From Flammeovirga pectinis (GTDB lineage: Bacteria; Bacteroidota; Bacteroidia; Cytophagales; Flammeovirgaceae), in contig NZ_CP034563.1 in assembly GCF_003970675.1 (NCBI RefSeq), positions 186,001 to 250,000 on the forward strand: a DNA stretch of 64,000 bases. The letters run 5' to 3'. Positions 19,601-28,225 of this stretch are shown here, piece by piece (position 1 is the first letter of the stretch; each line of letters starts with the position of its first letter). The notes under the pieces are model-generated. The model saw nothing but the letters and a program-made list of their open reading frames with translations, did no database searches and was not told the DNA's origin. The position numbers and the translations under genes are program-made.

Positions 19601-20686
19601 TACTCCAATTCCACCGGGTAACTGTGGTCCATTCCTATCAATTTTATTAAAGGTAATTGTATTCGCAGAATTGTAGATTGAGTTTAGACCACCTTGGTTA
19701 CCAATCCAAAGATTGTGCTGATTATCTAAAAATAATGTTTGAATTGTATTTCCATTGATGGTATTAATCTTACCAAACTCATGAAAAAACGAAGTGAATG
19801 TTTTGGTGTTAATATCAAATAAATTCAGCCCATAATCTGTGCCTAACCATATTTTATGATTTTCTGTTATTGCTATCTTCTTAATAACATTGTTCGATAA
19901 TTTGCCTTTGGTAGAATTTGTAGTAAGTGTTTTCCATTTTTCTGTTTTAGGATTAAATAGGCACAAACCTGTTTCTGTTCCGATTAGAAGAAGAGGTTCA
20001 TTTTTATAGGTTGTTGACTTAATAGTTAAAACTAAATTATTCTGAGGCGTAGGAATATCAGACGGTTGAAGATTGTAATGCGTAAAAGTATTTTTTGCTC
20101 TATTGAATTTGTTCAATTTATTTTCTGTTCCAATCCAAAGGTTGCCCATTTTGTCTTCAAAAATTGACCTTACTATATTATGGCTAATCCCTTCGTTAAA
20201 ATTCTGGTGGTGTACATACTTATTAATTAATTTATCTTTTAAATTGTAGATAAGTAAACCATTTTCCGTTCCTATTAATAACTCGCCTTTTTTAGAAAGA
20301 TGTAAAGCGCGTATACTTTGGTTTCCAATTTCATCCACCTTTTTAAGTGTAGCACTTTCCATATTTAAACTAAACAACCCATTAATAGTACCCACCCAAA
20401 TTGTATTCGTTTTATCAATTGCCAAGTGGCGAATATTATTGTTTTGGAGTACTGTACTTATTTCATGTCCATCGTATTTTAGTAAATCATTATCTGTACC
20501 AATTAATAGGTATCCATTTGGTACCTGAAGCACACAGTTAACAGATTGACTACTAATAGTAGACGGAAAATCAAGCTGATTTATTGTTATAAAATCATTC
20601 TGGGCATTTAAATTCGATGATTGAAAGAAGAATGTAAATAGAACAGAAAAAAACAGGACTGCTAGTACTTTATGTGATATCATCAT
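16622..20686 (-). CDS. Hybrid two-component system sensor/regulator (HTCS) of the PUL
   Basis: A 1354-residue single-protein two-component system. The order is: signal peptide (about 1-28); periplasmic double beta-propeller of reg_prop repeats (about 35-660, with many W-I/V-G-T/S-x-x-G-L blades); a Y_Y_Y domain (about 690-770); one membrane helix (WALLVYFLLIIGFLML); histidine kinase with the phospho-His in NNITHDLKTPLS; ATPase with NLLSNAYKF, DTGEGIP and GSGIGLSIV; a receiver (ILIVEDDIDM, phospho-Asp in IIISDVMMPIMDG, Lys in EKPF); and an AraC-type helix-turn-helix at the C-terminus (GFTHSSYFTRSFKAMYGVTP). In this family a glycan fragment binds the propeller and the protein activates nearby PUL genes. 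It sits between the GH genes and susC/susD, so it most likely controls both. Confidence 0.95.
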   Translation of the reverse strand: MMISHKVLAVLFFSVLFTFFFQSSNLNAQNDFITINQLDFPSTISSQSVNCVLQVPNGYLLIGTDNDLLKYDGHEISTVLQNNNIRHLAIDKTNTIWVGTINGLFSLNMESATLKKVDEIGNQSIRALHLSKKGELLIGTENGLLIYNLKDKLINKYVHHQNFNEGISHNIVRSIFEDKMGNLWIGTENKLNKFNRAKNTFTHYNLQPSDIPTPQNNLVLTIKSTTYKNEPLLLIGTETGLCLFNPKTEKWKTLTTNSTKGKLSNNVIKKIAITENHKIWLGTDYGLNLFDINTKTFTSFFHEFGKINTINGNTIQTLFLDNQHNLWIGNQGGLNSIYNSANTITFNKIDRNGPQLPGGIGVNAMSEDAKGNYWIASDIGLIQYITATKKYVYFSPPEILHRRVFDVYADLKGMVWIATSGGLNTYNIYTEKIKRYIAKPQEKDQLHTNYLSKVTGNSKGDIWIGTVNKGIYKVVQNNGELSFINFRHEEGNPDSLPEDGINTMIFDQNNNLWVSTYTKLATFNAVKGCFINIDKFRKEQDLTEIGNIVTLFSDEKAVFFTATNKIYKKPLDSNYYSLCDSMAIDMKSMVVVNDKLWFSDTRNLYSYDLKKKNVLKVPTKEIVRVKFKANTYLDSKGKVFFFGKEGFVSLDPNKISSSIKDKPVVFTDLKINEKSLLNTVDNGKFNRDLNTIESLDLAYDENNFEFSFSSMNLSIADPTEYMFQLEGFDDKWQILNDRNSVAYKNLRPKKYTLKVKASNDNGVFPKEYREIAITVAAPFWATNWALLVYFLLIIGFLMLVKKILTEKLHYTNDIKLEKIKLEKSEELIEIKTKFYNNITHDLKTPLSLILGPTEQLMASETDEQKLNTLKIIKRNTNKLQLQVNKILDLRKIEKGVEKLRIQQYDIVKFSQRILSQFKEETINRDITLNFTTTIPTLVMWFDIEKLENVYYNLLSNAYKFTPDKGEINLSISYDENSPNEEYIKIALTDTGEGIPKDKIQQVFERFNAVEGKNYTNQKGSGIGLSIVNQYVALHSGTIQVKSEVSKGSTFTLCLPINKETLSDYVESDLKQIEEAELNVEKKPLSPELITEQNTDLPIILIVEDDIDMREFLSGSFKNQYKVFLAENGKEGWNIAIQEVPDIIISDVMMPIMDGFELCQKVKENVTTSHIPFILLTAKSSSACKLMGTEFGADDYIEKPFHLEYLTTKTGQLLNQRNLLKKTYLQEVILEPKEIAVQSVDDKFLVQVMKMIEDNIDNPDLNVKMLSTDLSMSHSNFYRKIKGLTGQTATDLIRTIRLKRAAQLLDANVYRVKDVMYQSGFTHSSYFTRSFKAMYGVTPKEYMLTKKKLEVTLEE

Positions 20687-20916
20687 AGTTATAAAAAAAT
20701 ATTTATGATAGTTTAGAAGGTGAAATCTTTAAAAAATTGACTTCCTTTTATTAAACATCAAAGTCTAAAAAGTAGCTCAGATTTCATAGCTCAAAAAGAA
20801 CAATAAGTAATACAGAATAGGCAATATATGTGATAGTACTTCTTTTGAATGTAGTGTATCAGCCTTTAAAGCCACAAAAATGTTATTTAGAGCATTCTTC
20901 ACATAAATCTATAAAC

Positions 20917-21030
20917 ATGAGTTTTTTAAAACGTTTAGCAAAAAGAGTATTGACTATTTATGAAATAATCCTATATCTAATGGTTTCTGTAACTGTTATT
21001 ATGGTGATATGGATAATGAATTATATGTAA
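20917..21030 (+). CDS. Small membrane protein, 37 residues
   Basis: The in-frame ATG at 20917 starts MSFLKRLAKRVLTIYEIILY and continues with a hydrophobic helix (LMVSVTVIMVIWIMNYM) to the stop. The basic N-terminus and single helix fit a tiny inner-membrane protein. The frame is open further upstream to 20830, but that extension looks non-coding. It stands in the large gap between the regulator and susC. Function is unknown, and without homologues it could still be chance. Confidence 0.35.
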   Translation: MSFLKRLAKRVLTIYEIILYLMVSVTVIMVIWIMNYM

Positions 21031-21566
21031 GCTCACTCCACATTTTTTTGATTGACAACTACTACTATTAATTTAAGAAATAGAACACCCACAGATAGAC
21101 TTAACAGCATTATCTTCTTTCTCCAAAATCAATAATTCAAAAAATGACAGATGTATAAAACGCGATAGATAAATACATCTTATCAACCAACAATAAAGCA
21201 TTAGATGGTATCTCTACTAAAACTAAGATGCTTAAACCAATCAAGTCTTAAAAAAACAACTCGAAATTTTAGCTTCCTAGACCTCATCTCCCCTTTTTTC
21301 TAGGAAAAAAACGCAGTAGGATAAGCATTTATTATCCTATAAAATAGATAGCATTTAATCTGAACAAACATAGCACAATACATGCATTGCAGAGATTGTG
21401 CAACCCTTTGTTTTGATTGTGTAACTATAACGCTTAAAACTAAAATACATTTGTATACGGCCGAGATCTAGATTTTTCTAATTAGACGAATAGAAAAATG
21501 CAATCTCTCATTCTACTAAGTATTCTTTAAACTATTTACTTTTTCAAATTTTTTAATAAGCAAAAT
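21031..21566 (+). promoter_or_regulatory. Upstream/leader region of susC
   Basis: The 536-base gap holds no convincing gene. It has an inverted repeat TAGGATAA / TTATCCTA (21317-21324, 21332-21339, 7-base spacer) and a TAcaTTTG box at 21446-21453, the Bacteroidota -7 consensus. No TTTG lies at the usual 19-20 bases upstream (the nearest TTG ends at 21419), as might be expected of a promoter that depends on an activator such as the adjacent HTCS. The leader from the box to the ATG is about 110 bases. Confidence 0.4.
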
Positions 21567-24500
21567 ATGAATAAAATAAGACATTACTTATTACTATTGT
21601 TTTTACAACTTACCCTTTCTTTGGGAGCTTTTGCTCAAAGTCAAATTCAAGGTGTTGTAAAAGACGAGCAAGGTACTCCTCTACCTGGTGTAAATGTTAC
21701 TATAAAAGGAACAACAACTGGAACAACTACAGATTTTGAAGGTCTGTACTCTCTCTTAAATGTTCCTGAAGATGCTACTTTAAAAATCACATTTATTGGT
21801 ATGCTTCCGCAAGAGATTGCTGTAGCAAATCAATCTACAATTAATATCAGCATGCAAACAGACCTTCTAGATTTAGAAGAAGTGGTTGTAGTTGGTTACG
21901 GTACTGTAAAAAAGTCTGACGTTACTGGTTCTGTAGGATCAATAAAAAATGAAGACCTTAAAACTTTACCTGTTGCAAGAGCTGACCAAGCATTGCAAGG
22001 ACGTATAGCTGGTGTTGATGTTCAAAACAACAACTCTGCTCCTAATGGCCATACTTCTATTCGAATTAGAGGTTCTAACTCTATTGTTGGTGGTAACAAT
22101 CCTTTAATTGTTCTTGATGGTTTTCAGTCTGGTGTATCATTAAACCAGATTAACCCTAACGATATCGAATCTATTGAAGTATTAAAAGATGCTTCTGCTA
22201 CTGCAATTTATGGTTCTAAAGGTGCTAACGGTGTAATTCTTATCACTACAAAAAATGGTAGTAAAGATAAAAAACCAACAATAAGCTATAACGGTTTTGT
22301 ACAGGTACAACAAGTTGGTAAAAAAATTGACTTAATGAATGCTGCTGATTATGCAGAAACTGTTAATGCAAACAGAACAGAATTAGGCGGGAACGACATC
22401 TTTACTCAAGAAGATATTAATGGTTTCAAGACAAACGGTGGAACAGATTGGCAAGACGAAATTTATAGAAATGGATTTACGCAAAACCATCACTTAGGAA
22501 TTAGTGGTTCTAGCGAAACTTTAAACTATAATATCTCTGGTGAATATGTAGATCAACAAGGTGTAGTGGAGAATTCTTCTTTTAACCGTTTCTCTATTCG
22601 CCCTAACTTGAGTTTTAAACTAAGTGAGAAATTAAACTTAAACTTGAACTCATACATTGCAAGAGAAGTAGACCACCCGACTACGCAAAATAGCTTTACA
22701 GATAGTCCTATTTTTGCTGCACAAGTTTGGGCACCTACAAAGCCTGTATATGATGATGAAGGAAATTATTCTTTACCAGGTGGCGGATATGGTCCTGTTG
22801 CAACAGGTAACCCTAAAGCATTAGCAGTAGAGCCAGTAAGAGATAATTACACAAATAAATTATCTATTAACGGAGATGTTAATTATAAAATTATTGATGG
22901 GCTGTCTTTAAATATCATGGGTGGTTATAACCAAAGTGATTTTGAAAACAATTACTTCAATAATTCTAAAATATACCAAAATATTGGTCAAGAAACAGCA
23001 GGTATTGGTGTAGGCAGAACAATGACGTTGCAAAACACAAACATGTTGCAATACACAAAGAGCTTTAATAAGCATAACCTTAATCTAACAGGTGTTATAG
23101 AGCAACAATACGAAGAACGCAATTGGTCTTCTAGTGGAGCAAGAGGTGAACTTTTAAATGCGGGTGGTTATAATGGTCTTCAAATGGGTGCTGAATTTAT
23201 TGCTCCTTCATCTAGTAGATCAAAAAGAACATTGTTGTCTTATATGGGTCGTGTAAATTACAACTACGATAGCAAATACTTATTAACTGTAACAGCTAGA
23301 TCAGATGGTTCGTCGGTTTTTGGAGCTAACAATAAAAGAGCTTTCTTCCCTTCTGTTGCTTTAGGTTGGAATGTAACGAACGAAGCATTCTTACAATCGA
23401 GCGAAACGGTTACTAATTTAAAAATTAGAGGTAGCTGGGGTCAGGTAGGTAATCAAGCAATTGCTCCTTATACTACTTTACCAAGACTAAAAACAGGTGC
23501 TTCTGCTCAATTTCCAATTGATGGTATGGGTTTAAGTTCAGGTGTAGCTATTGCAACTTCTGCTGCTAACCCAGATTTAAAATGGGAAACAACTACACAA
23601 TCAAACATTGGTTTTGATGTTGAATTTTTTGGTGGTAAAATCCAAGCAACTTTTGATTATTACAACAAGTTAACGGAAGATTTATTACAGTATGCTCCTC
23701 TACCTAAAACTTCTGGTAGTTCTAATGTTTTAAGAAACATCGGTAAAGTAGAAAACAAAGGTATTGAACTTTACATTGGTGCTACTCCTATTGTAAATGG
23801 TGATTTTGAATGGAATACAGGATTCACTTTCAGTAGAAACAGAAATAAAGTAATTGATTTAGGTGGTGATATTGAAGAAATGCCAATCGGAAACGGTGGT
23901 GGTCTACCTGGTTTTAATAACGTTGTTTGGTTAGAAGAAGGACAGCCAATGGGCGTCTTTAGAGGATATGAATATGCAGGTGTTTGGTCTTCTGCAGAAG
24001 AAACTGAAGCTGCTAATGTAACTTCTGGTGGTGTTGCATTCTTCCCTGGTGCTCCAAAATATGTAGATCAGAATGGTGATGGTGTAATTGATGACGAAGA
24101 CATTGTGAACATCGGAAATGGACATCCTGATTTTACTTTCGGATGGAATAACACATTCACTTATAAAGGATTTGATTTTACAGTATTTATACAAGGTGTA
24201 CAAGGAAAAGATACTTGGAATTTAAGCCGTGTAAGATCAGAAATTACAAACTCTGATGGTGATGCTACAAGTACTAGAATCTTAAACAGATGGTCTGAAA
24301 GTAATCAAGATACAGACGTTCCTTCGTTCAAAGGTTATGATGCGTTCTCTATGACAAACTCTAGTCGTTGGTTAGAAGATGCTTCTTATATCAGAATCAA
24401 AGCAATCAACTTAGGTTACACATTCTCTAACGAGATGGTTTCCAAATTAGGTATTGGTTCTGCAAGACTTTATGTAAACGGTACTAACCTTTTCACTTTT

Positions 24501-24620
24501 ACGAATTACTCTGGATATGAGCCTGAAGCTAGTACAGGTACAGATACATGGGGTGGTATAGACATGGCTTCTTACCCATCTCAAAAATCATATACTTTAG
24601 GTTTAAACGTAACATTCTAA
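21567..24620 (+). CDS. susC: SusC/RagA-family TonB-linked outer-membrane transporter
   Basis: A 1017-residue protein with a signal peptide ending AFAQ. A carboxypeptidase D regulatory-like domain follows (about 25-110, IQGVVKDEQGTPLPGVNVTI), then the SusC-type linker EEVVVVGYGTVKKSDVTGSV, the plug domain with SIEVLKDASATAIYGSKGANGV, and a long 22-strand barrel ending YTLGLNVTF. It imports oligosaccharides across the outer membrane using TonB energy and pairs with a SusD lipoprotein that caps it. The susD gene begins 9 bases after the stop. The length is typical. Its substrate is presumably the fragment released by the neighbouring sulfatases and hydrolases. Confidence 0.96.
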   Translation: MNKIRHYLLLLFLQLTLSLGAFAQSQIQGVVKDEQGTPLPGVNVTIKGTTTGTTTDFEGLYSLLNVPEDATLKITFIGMLPQEIAVANQSTINISMQTDLLDLEEVVVVGYGTVKKSDVTGSVGSIKNEDLKTLPVARADQALQGRIAGVDVQNNNSAPNGHTSIRIRGSNSIVGGNNPLIVLDGFQSGVSLNQINPNDIESIEVLKDASATAIYGSKGANGVILITTKNGSKDKKPTISYNGFVQVQQVGKKIDLMNAADYAETVNANRTELGGNDIFTQEDINGFKTNGGTDWQDEIYRNGFTQNHHLGISGSSETLNYNISGEYVDQQGVVENSSFNRFSIRPNLSFKLSEKLNLNLNSYIAREVDHPTTQNSFTDSPIFAAQVWAPTKPVYDDEGNYSLPGGGYGPVATGNPKALAVEPVRDNYTNKLSINGDVNYKIIDGLSLNIMGGYNQSDFENNYFNNSKIYQNIGQETAGIGVGRTMTLQNTNMLQYTKSFNKHNLNLTGVIEQQYEERNWSSSGARGELLNAGGYNGLQMGAEFIAPSSSRSKRTLLSYMGRVNYNYDSKYLLTVTARSDGSSVFGANNKRAFFPSVALGWNVTNEAFLQSSETVTNLKIRGSWGQVGNQAIAPYTTLPRLKTGASAQFPIDGMGLSSGVAIATSAANPDLKWETTTQSNIGFDVEFFGGKIQATFDYYNKLTEDLLQYAPLPKTSGSSNVLRNIGKVENKGIELYIGATPIVNGDFEWNTGFTFSRNRNKVIDLGGDIEEMPIGNGGGLPGFNNVVWLEEGQPMGVFRGYEYAGVWSSAEETEAANVTSGGVAFFPGAPKYVDQNGDGVIDDEDIVNIGNGHPDFTFGWNNTFTYKGFDFTVFIQGVQGKDTWNLSRVRSEITNSDGDATSTRILNRWSESNQDTDVPSFKGYDAFSMTNSSRWLEDASYIRIKAINLGYTFSNEMVSKLGIGSARLYVNGTNLFTFTNYSGYEPEASTGTDTWGGIDMASYPSQKSYTLGLNVTF

Positions 24621-24629
24621 GAAACAACA

Positions 24630-26129
24630 ATGAGAAATTTATATAGTTATTTAAAAAACACAGCCCTAACAGCATTATCTGTAGTAGCGCTTAATGCATG
24701 TGTAAGTTTAGAAGAAGAACCTATCGGTATTTTAGCTCCAGATAGTTTTTATAAAACAGAAAGTGATTTCCAAGCTGGGTTAAATGGTATGTTATCACCA
24801 ATGTGGCAATCTTGGGGTGGATATGCTTTTAACTGGGGGTTATTCCAAATTCCTGGGGCTATGGCAGACGATATTGCCACTGCACCACACGATGCTTTCC
24901 TTCAGTTTGATCGCTTTAATTACAATCCAAACAGTGGGCACGTTTCTAACCTTTGGGGTACACATTATGCGGTAATCAACAATGCTAACATCTTGATTTC
25001 TAATTTAGAAACAACAAGTGCGGTAAACGATGAGAAGAAAGCTCAATTAATTGGTCAGGCAAAGTTTTGGAGAGCAAACTCTTACTTTACACTAACACAG
25101 TGGTTTGGTGAAGTTCCAATTATCACAACAGAAAACAGAGCAAACGCAGACGTTATTGGTCAATCTCCTGTTGCTGATGTTTACGATGCAATTGTACAAG
25201 ACTTATTGGATGCTGAAGGTACTTTACCTACTGCTTTCCCAGAGAGAATTAGACCGACAAGTTGGGCAGCAAAATCTTTATTGTCTAAAGTCTATTTAAC
25301 AATGGGTGGATGGCCTTTAAAAGATGCAGACGCTTATAGATTAGCTGCAGAGAAAGCAAAAGAAGTAATAAATGGTAGCCCGTATAAATTAGAAGCAGAT
25401 TTTAAAGATCTATGGATTGCAGATAACGGCATTACAAACTCTGAATTTATCTTTACTTTTAAAGGTGTTACAAGTGGTGGATGGCCAAACCCAGGTTCAT
25501 CTTTCTACCACCATGCATCAAGACATCCAAAAGAACTAGGTTGGGGTGATTTCTTTAGTGAAGCAACGTTCTACAATAACTTCCCTGATGGTTACAGAAA
25601 AGATGTTTCTTTTACTACAAGCTGGCCTGACGGTACTTCGTTCCCTACTGATGTTGCAGAACCTTATGTAGCTAAATATAGAGATGCAGGTTCTTCAATT
25701 ATATCATATGAAGGTACAGATTTAACAGGAGTAAATGAAGAAGGTCATGCTTCTTATGTACATATGAGATATGCTGATATTTTATTAATATTTGCTGAAG
25801 CTGAAAACCAAGTAAATGGACCTACAGGTGAAGCATACACTGCAATTAATAAAGTACGTAGAAGAGCTTTAAAATTAGATGTAAATACACCTAATAAAAC
25901 TGTAGATTTATCTGGTCTTGCTAAAGATAGTTTTGATAAAGCAGTAATTGATGAACGTGCTTGGGAACTTGCTTTTGAAGAAAAAAGATGGTTTGACCTT
26001 GTTCGTAAAGAATTAATTGTTGAAGTGAAAGGTGGTGAATACCCTCACATTAATCAAAACTACGGACACCTTCCAAAACCTGCTTTAGAAGTAGAGCAGA
26101 TTGAGGGTTTAGAGCAGAATACGTATTAG
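24630..26129 (+). CDS. susD: SusD/RagB-family glycan-binding lipoprotein
   Basis: A 499-residue surface lipoprotein with the acylated Cys at about residue 24 (ALNACVSL). The N-terminal TPR-containing half has FWRANSYFTLTQWFGEVPII, and the C-terminal half has HMRYADILLIFAEAENQV, AINKVRRRAL and DERAWELAFEEKRWFDLVRK, all hallmarks of SusD. It binds glycan at the lid of the SusC pore. It is cotranscribed with susC (9-base gap) and followed by a strong terminator, so the import pair forms a two-gene unit. Confidence 0.95.
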   Translation: MRNLYSYLKNTALTALSVVALNACVSLEEEPIGILAPDSFYKTESDFQAGLNGMLSPMWQSWGGYAFNWGLFQIPGAMADDIATAPHDAFLQFDRFNYNPNSGHVSNLWGTHYAVINNANILISNLETTSAVNDEKKAQLIGQAKFWRANSYFTLTQWFGEVPIITTENRANADVIGQSPVADVYDAIVQDLLDAEGTLPTAFPERIRPTSWAAKSLLSKVYLTMGGWPLKDADAYRLAAEKAKEVINGSPYKLEADFKDLWIADNGITNSEFIFTFKGVTSGGWPNPGSSFYHHASRHPKELGWGDFFSEATFYNNFPDGYRKDVSFTTSWPDGTSFPTDVAEPYVAKYRDAGSSIISYEGTDLTGVNEEGHASYVHMRYADILLIFAEAENQVNGPTGEAYTAINKVRRRALKLDVNTPNKTVDLSGLAKDSFDKAVIDERAWELAFEEKRWFDLVRKELIVEVKGGEYPHINQNYGHLPKPALEVEQIEGLEQNTY

Positions 26130-26148
26130 TAGTATACATTTGTAATAC

Positions 26149-26194
26149 AGAATAACCCCTTATTTAATAATTAAGTAAGGGGTTATTCTTTTTT
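26149..26194 (+). terminator. Terminator of susCD
   Basis: A perfect 14-bp stem AGAATAACCCCTTA (26149-26162) / TAAGGGGTTATTCT (26176-26189) followed by TTTTT. It lies 20 bases after the susD stop. Confidence 0.9.
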
Positions 26195-26250
26195 ATTGTA
26201 ATATCTTCATAATCTTAATTTGCTCCTTATTAAAAATAACAGTTCTGTTC

Positions 26251-26769
26251 TTAAATTAAATTACCATTCTTTTTAACGAAAAAAAGTGAAATTACAGAAG
26301 CAATGAATGCAAAAATAAATGTTGCTATCAAATTTTGTATTGAGAACGGTAATTCTGAAAATTCTATAATTCCATCTAATGATTCATTATTATTCTCAGC
26401 AATTTTGAGTAAAGAAGCTGCAAAATCTTTAGGAAGAGAATCATCGAAGTTAAACATAATAATGTCTATCGTTAAATAAATTATTATGTTAAAAAATAAT
26501 ACAATTAAAATTGATAAGTAAGGCTTTAAAGTATTCTTATTCTCTAAGAATTTATTACTCCTATTTAATAAAAAAGTATTAAAAAAAAGTATACATATAA
26601 AAGTAATTATACCTGGTAGAATTGGTAAAAAAGATGCCTCAATTATACTAAAACCATCTGCTCTAAGGTACTCTATAAAAGAAAAAGATATTGAAAACGT
26701 AAATAACCCAGAAAATATACCTTTCATAACTGAATCTTCAATACTTTTCTTGAATTGTTTAATTAACAT
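26251..26769 (-). CDS. Four-helix membrane protein, DUF4199-like
   Basis: A 172-residue protein with four hydrophobic helices (about residues 15-35, 45-65, 80-105 and 145-165) and a loop rich in Asp, Glu and Asn between helices 3 and 4. The length and layout resemble DUF4199 membrane proteins of Bacteroidota, but I cannot confirm the family. The start overlaps the stop of the interrupted gene just upstream by 11 bases (26759-26769), so the two were translationally coupled before the IS element arrived. Loss of the upstream frame may lower its expression. Confidence 0.6.
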   Translation of the reverse strand: MLIKQFKKSIEDSVMKGIFSGLFTFSISFSFIEYLRADGFSIIEASFLPILPGIITFICILFFNTFLLNRSNKFLENKNTLKPYLSILIVLFFNIIIYLTIDIIMFNFDDSLPKDFAASLLKIAENNNESLDGIIEFSELPFSIQNLIATFIFAFIASVISLFFVKKNGNLI

Positions 26770-26890
26770 TTCCCACTATTAAATATCTTGTAAAATATGA
26801 TGTGATATATAAGATAATAATTGTAATCAATTCACTTGTATTACTAATATCCACTTTTAGGAAAAGCATTACCCCTATTGAAACTAAACC
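26759..26890 (-). pseudogene. 3' fragment of a small membrane-protein gene split by an IS200-type element
   Basis: The minus strand from the element edge reads 43 residues without a stop (GLVSIGVMLFLKVDIS, then a hydrophobic LITIIILYITSYF helix, ending RYLIVGNVN) and ends in TAA at 26759, overlapping the next gene's ATG by 11 bases. It has no start of its own. It is in the same frame as the 5' fragment at 27459-27617 if the element is removed at the shared TAAACC hexamers. Confidence 0.65.
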
Positions 26891-27455
26891 ACTCTGCACT
26901 GAAAGTGCAGAGGTTTGGGGGTAGGACTGAAAGTCCTACGCTCACTTCCTCTTATTCCAACATGAAGTTGGAATTATCGTCCATATCGCTCCTATGATGT
27001 TCTAAATAGTCGTTGACCATTTCGTCTGTAATGTTACCTGTACTCCAAGCGCCGTAACCTCCTGCCCAAAAATGCTTACCCCAATACCTTTTTCCTAAAC
27101 TAGGATATTCTTGTTGAAGTAACCTTGAAGTTCGACCTTTCATACGTTTCAAAATATCACTAAGACTTTTAGTCGGAGGGTACTCTATATGGATATGAAC
27201 ATGATCTTTACTTACAACTCCTTTTAGGATCTCAATACCTTCTGCTTCACAAATTTGAATGAGAAGAGATCTACATCGTTTTTGAATATCTCCTTCTAGA
27301 ACTTGATAACGATATTTAGTCGCAAAAACTATATGGACGGTCAACCTAGTCACTGTATGATGACCTTTTCTATACTCATGTGTCATAATACTCAGAATGT
27401 AGTAGATTTTTTCGAAATACTAAAGTTCTGCACTGAAAGTGCAGGGTTTTAAACC
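26885..27455 (-). mobile_element. IS200/IS605-family insertion element (tnpA only)
   Basis: The element carries tnpA and no tnpB. Imperfect-palindrome hairpins with the same TGAAA loop lie at both ends: CTCTGCAC-TGAAA-GTGCAGAG at 26892-26912, GTAGGAC-TGAAA-GTCCTAC at 26921-26939, and CTGCAC-TGAAA-GTGCAG at 27428-27444, the last beside the palindrome GGGTTTTAAACCC. The hexamer TAAACC occurs at both edges (26885-26890 and 27450-27455), which probably marks the cleavage and target site. No long target duplication is expected in this family. Exact ends are inferred. Confidence 0.8.
26952..27386 (-). CDS. tnpA: IS200/IS605-family Y1 transposase TnpA
   Basis: A 144-residue HUH single-strand transposase. 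The metal-binding HUH motif is HVHIHIE (residues 62-68, His64 and His66) and the nucleophile is Tyr127 in VNDYLEHH. THIVFATKYR-type wording near the N-terminus (VHIVFATKYRYQVL) is also typical. Such enzymes cut and join single-stranded DNA at hairpin ends during peel-and-paste transposition. The length is normal and no lesion is seen, so the element may be active. It lies within the hairpin-bounded element at 26885-27455. Confidence 0.95.
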   Translation of the reverse strand: MTHEYRKGHHTVTRLTVHIVFATKYRYQVLEGDIQKRCRSLLIQICEAEGIEILKGVVSKDHVHIHIEYPPTKSLSDILKRMKGRTSRLLQQEYPSLGKRYWGKHFWAGGYGAWSTGNITDEMVNDYLEHHRSDMDDNSNFMLE

Positions 27456-27458
27456 CAT

Positions 27459-27617
27459 TTATGAGACCAATAAATAAGGTAGAGTGAATAATAATATAGT
27501 TTTACTAGTAAAATTATACTGGTCAAAACTATCAACTTTATCAAAAAAATCATGAAAGAAATATTTCCAAAATATTGCATTTAAAATAAATACAGAGAAG
27601 AAAATGTAACGATCCAT
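27459..27617 (-). pseudogene. 5' fragment of a small membrane-protein gene split by an IS200-type element
   Basis: The frame starts at the ATG at 27617 (MDRYIFFSVFILNAIF) and runs 52 residues to a TAA at 27459, four bases from the element's edge hexamer. It includes one helix at the start and the beginning of another (TILLFTLPYLLVS). Joining it across the element to 26890 continues in the same frame as MGLVSIGVMLFL, which would complete the second helix. A single TAA remains between the two parts, either a nonsense change or a by-product of insertion. Confidence 0.6.
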
Positions 27618-28225
27618 AGTTTAGGTTTTAGCTTTGATTTCAAACTTAATTTATCCCAATAAATTAAAAATATCAAATAACGTGAGACTAAAATCATTTT
27701 TCTGTGAAATCATTATAAAGTATTAACAAGAACTACTTACCATCTGACTAACAAATAGTTACATACAAGTCGAATTTCTAAAAAATATCTACTAAGCTTC
27801 TTTTGAACTAATTGGTTTAGCTTGTTGATAGTATATTAAAAAACTATAATCTATTAGTCCTTATATTGTTCTTCGTCGTAAGCCGGCAGGTATCACTGCG
27901 AACTCTATTATTATTTAAGTTTTTAACTTAAACCAAAAGAATTAACAATAAACCCTCTTCTATAGCCATTCGAATATAATATTTGGTTTTTTCTTTTTAT
28001 TCACTTCAAACCCCAACACACTAACACTCTCCTTCTAAAAAACTAATCCTAAAGAATTGAGATACCCAACAATTAATTTTTTGAATTATTACTGCTACTA
28101 ATTCTAAACCTAAAAATCCCAATCCACATAAATTTTAAGTAAATAGTACTATCAAAAATGAGGAACTATTATTAATGGTAAAAGCCTATATCAATCTCTA
28201 TTTAGGTATAATAAAACATAAAACG
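27618..28225. other. Intergenic region upstream of the GH116 gene
   Basis: This ~600-base AT-rich stretch has no convincing gene. A short palindrome TTTAAGTT / AACTTAAA lies at 27914-27932. The promoters of the leftward split gene and the rightward GH116 gene must lie here, but I see no clear TAnnTTTG box. Confidence 0.4.

Noticed and set aside
26135-26142. TAcaTTTG promoter box on the plus strand after susD
   Set aside because: It is followed within a few bases by the susCD terminator and no rightward gene, so it is probably chance.
26892-27444. Repeated hairpins with a TGAAA loop as a possible CRISPR array
   Set aside because: Only three copies, palindromic and located at the ends of an IS200-type element, with no regular spacers.
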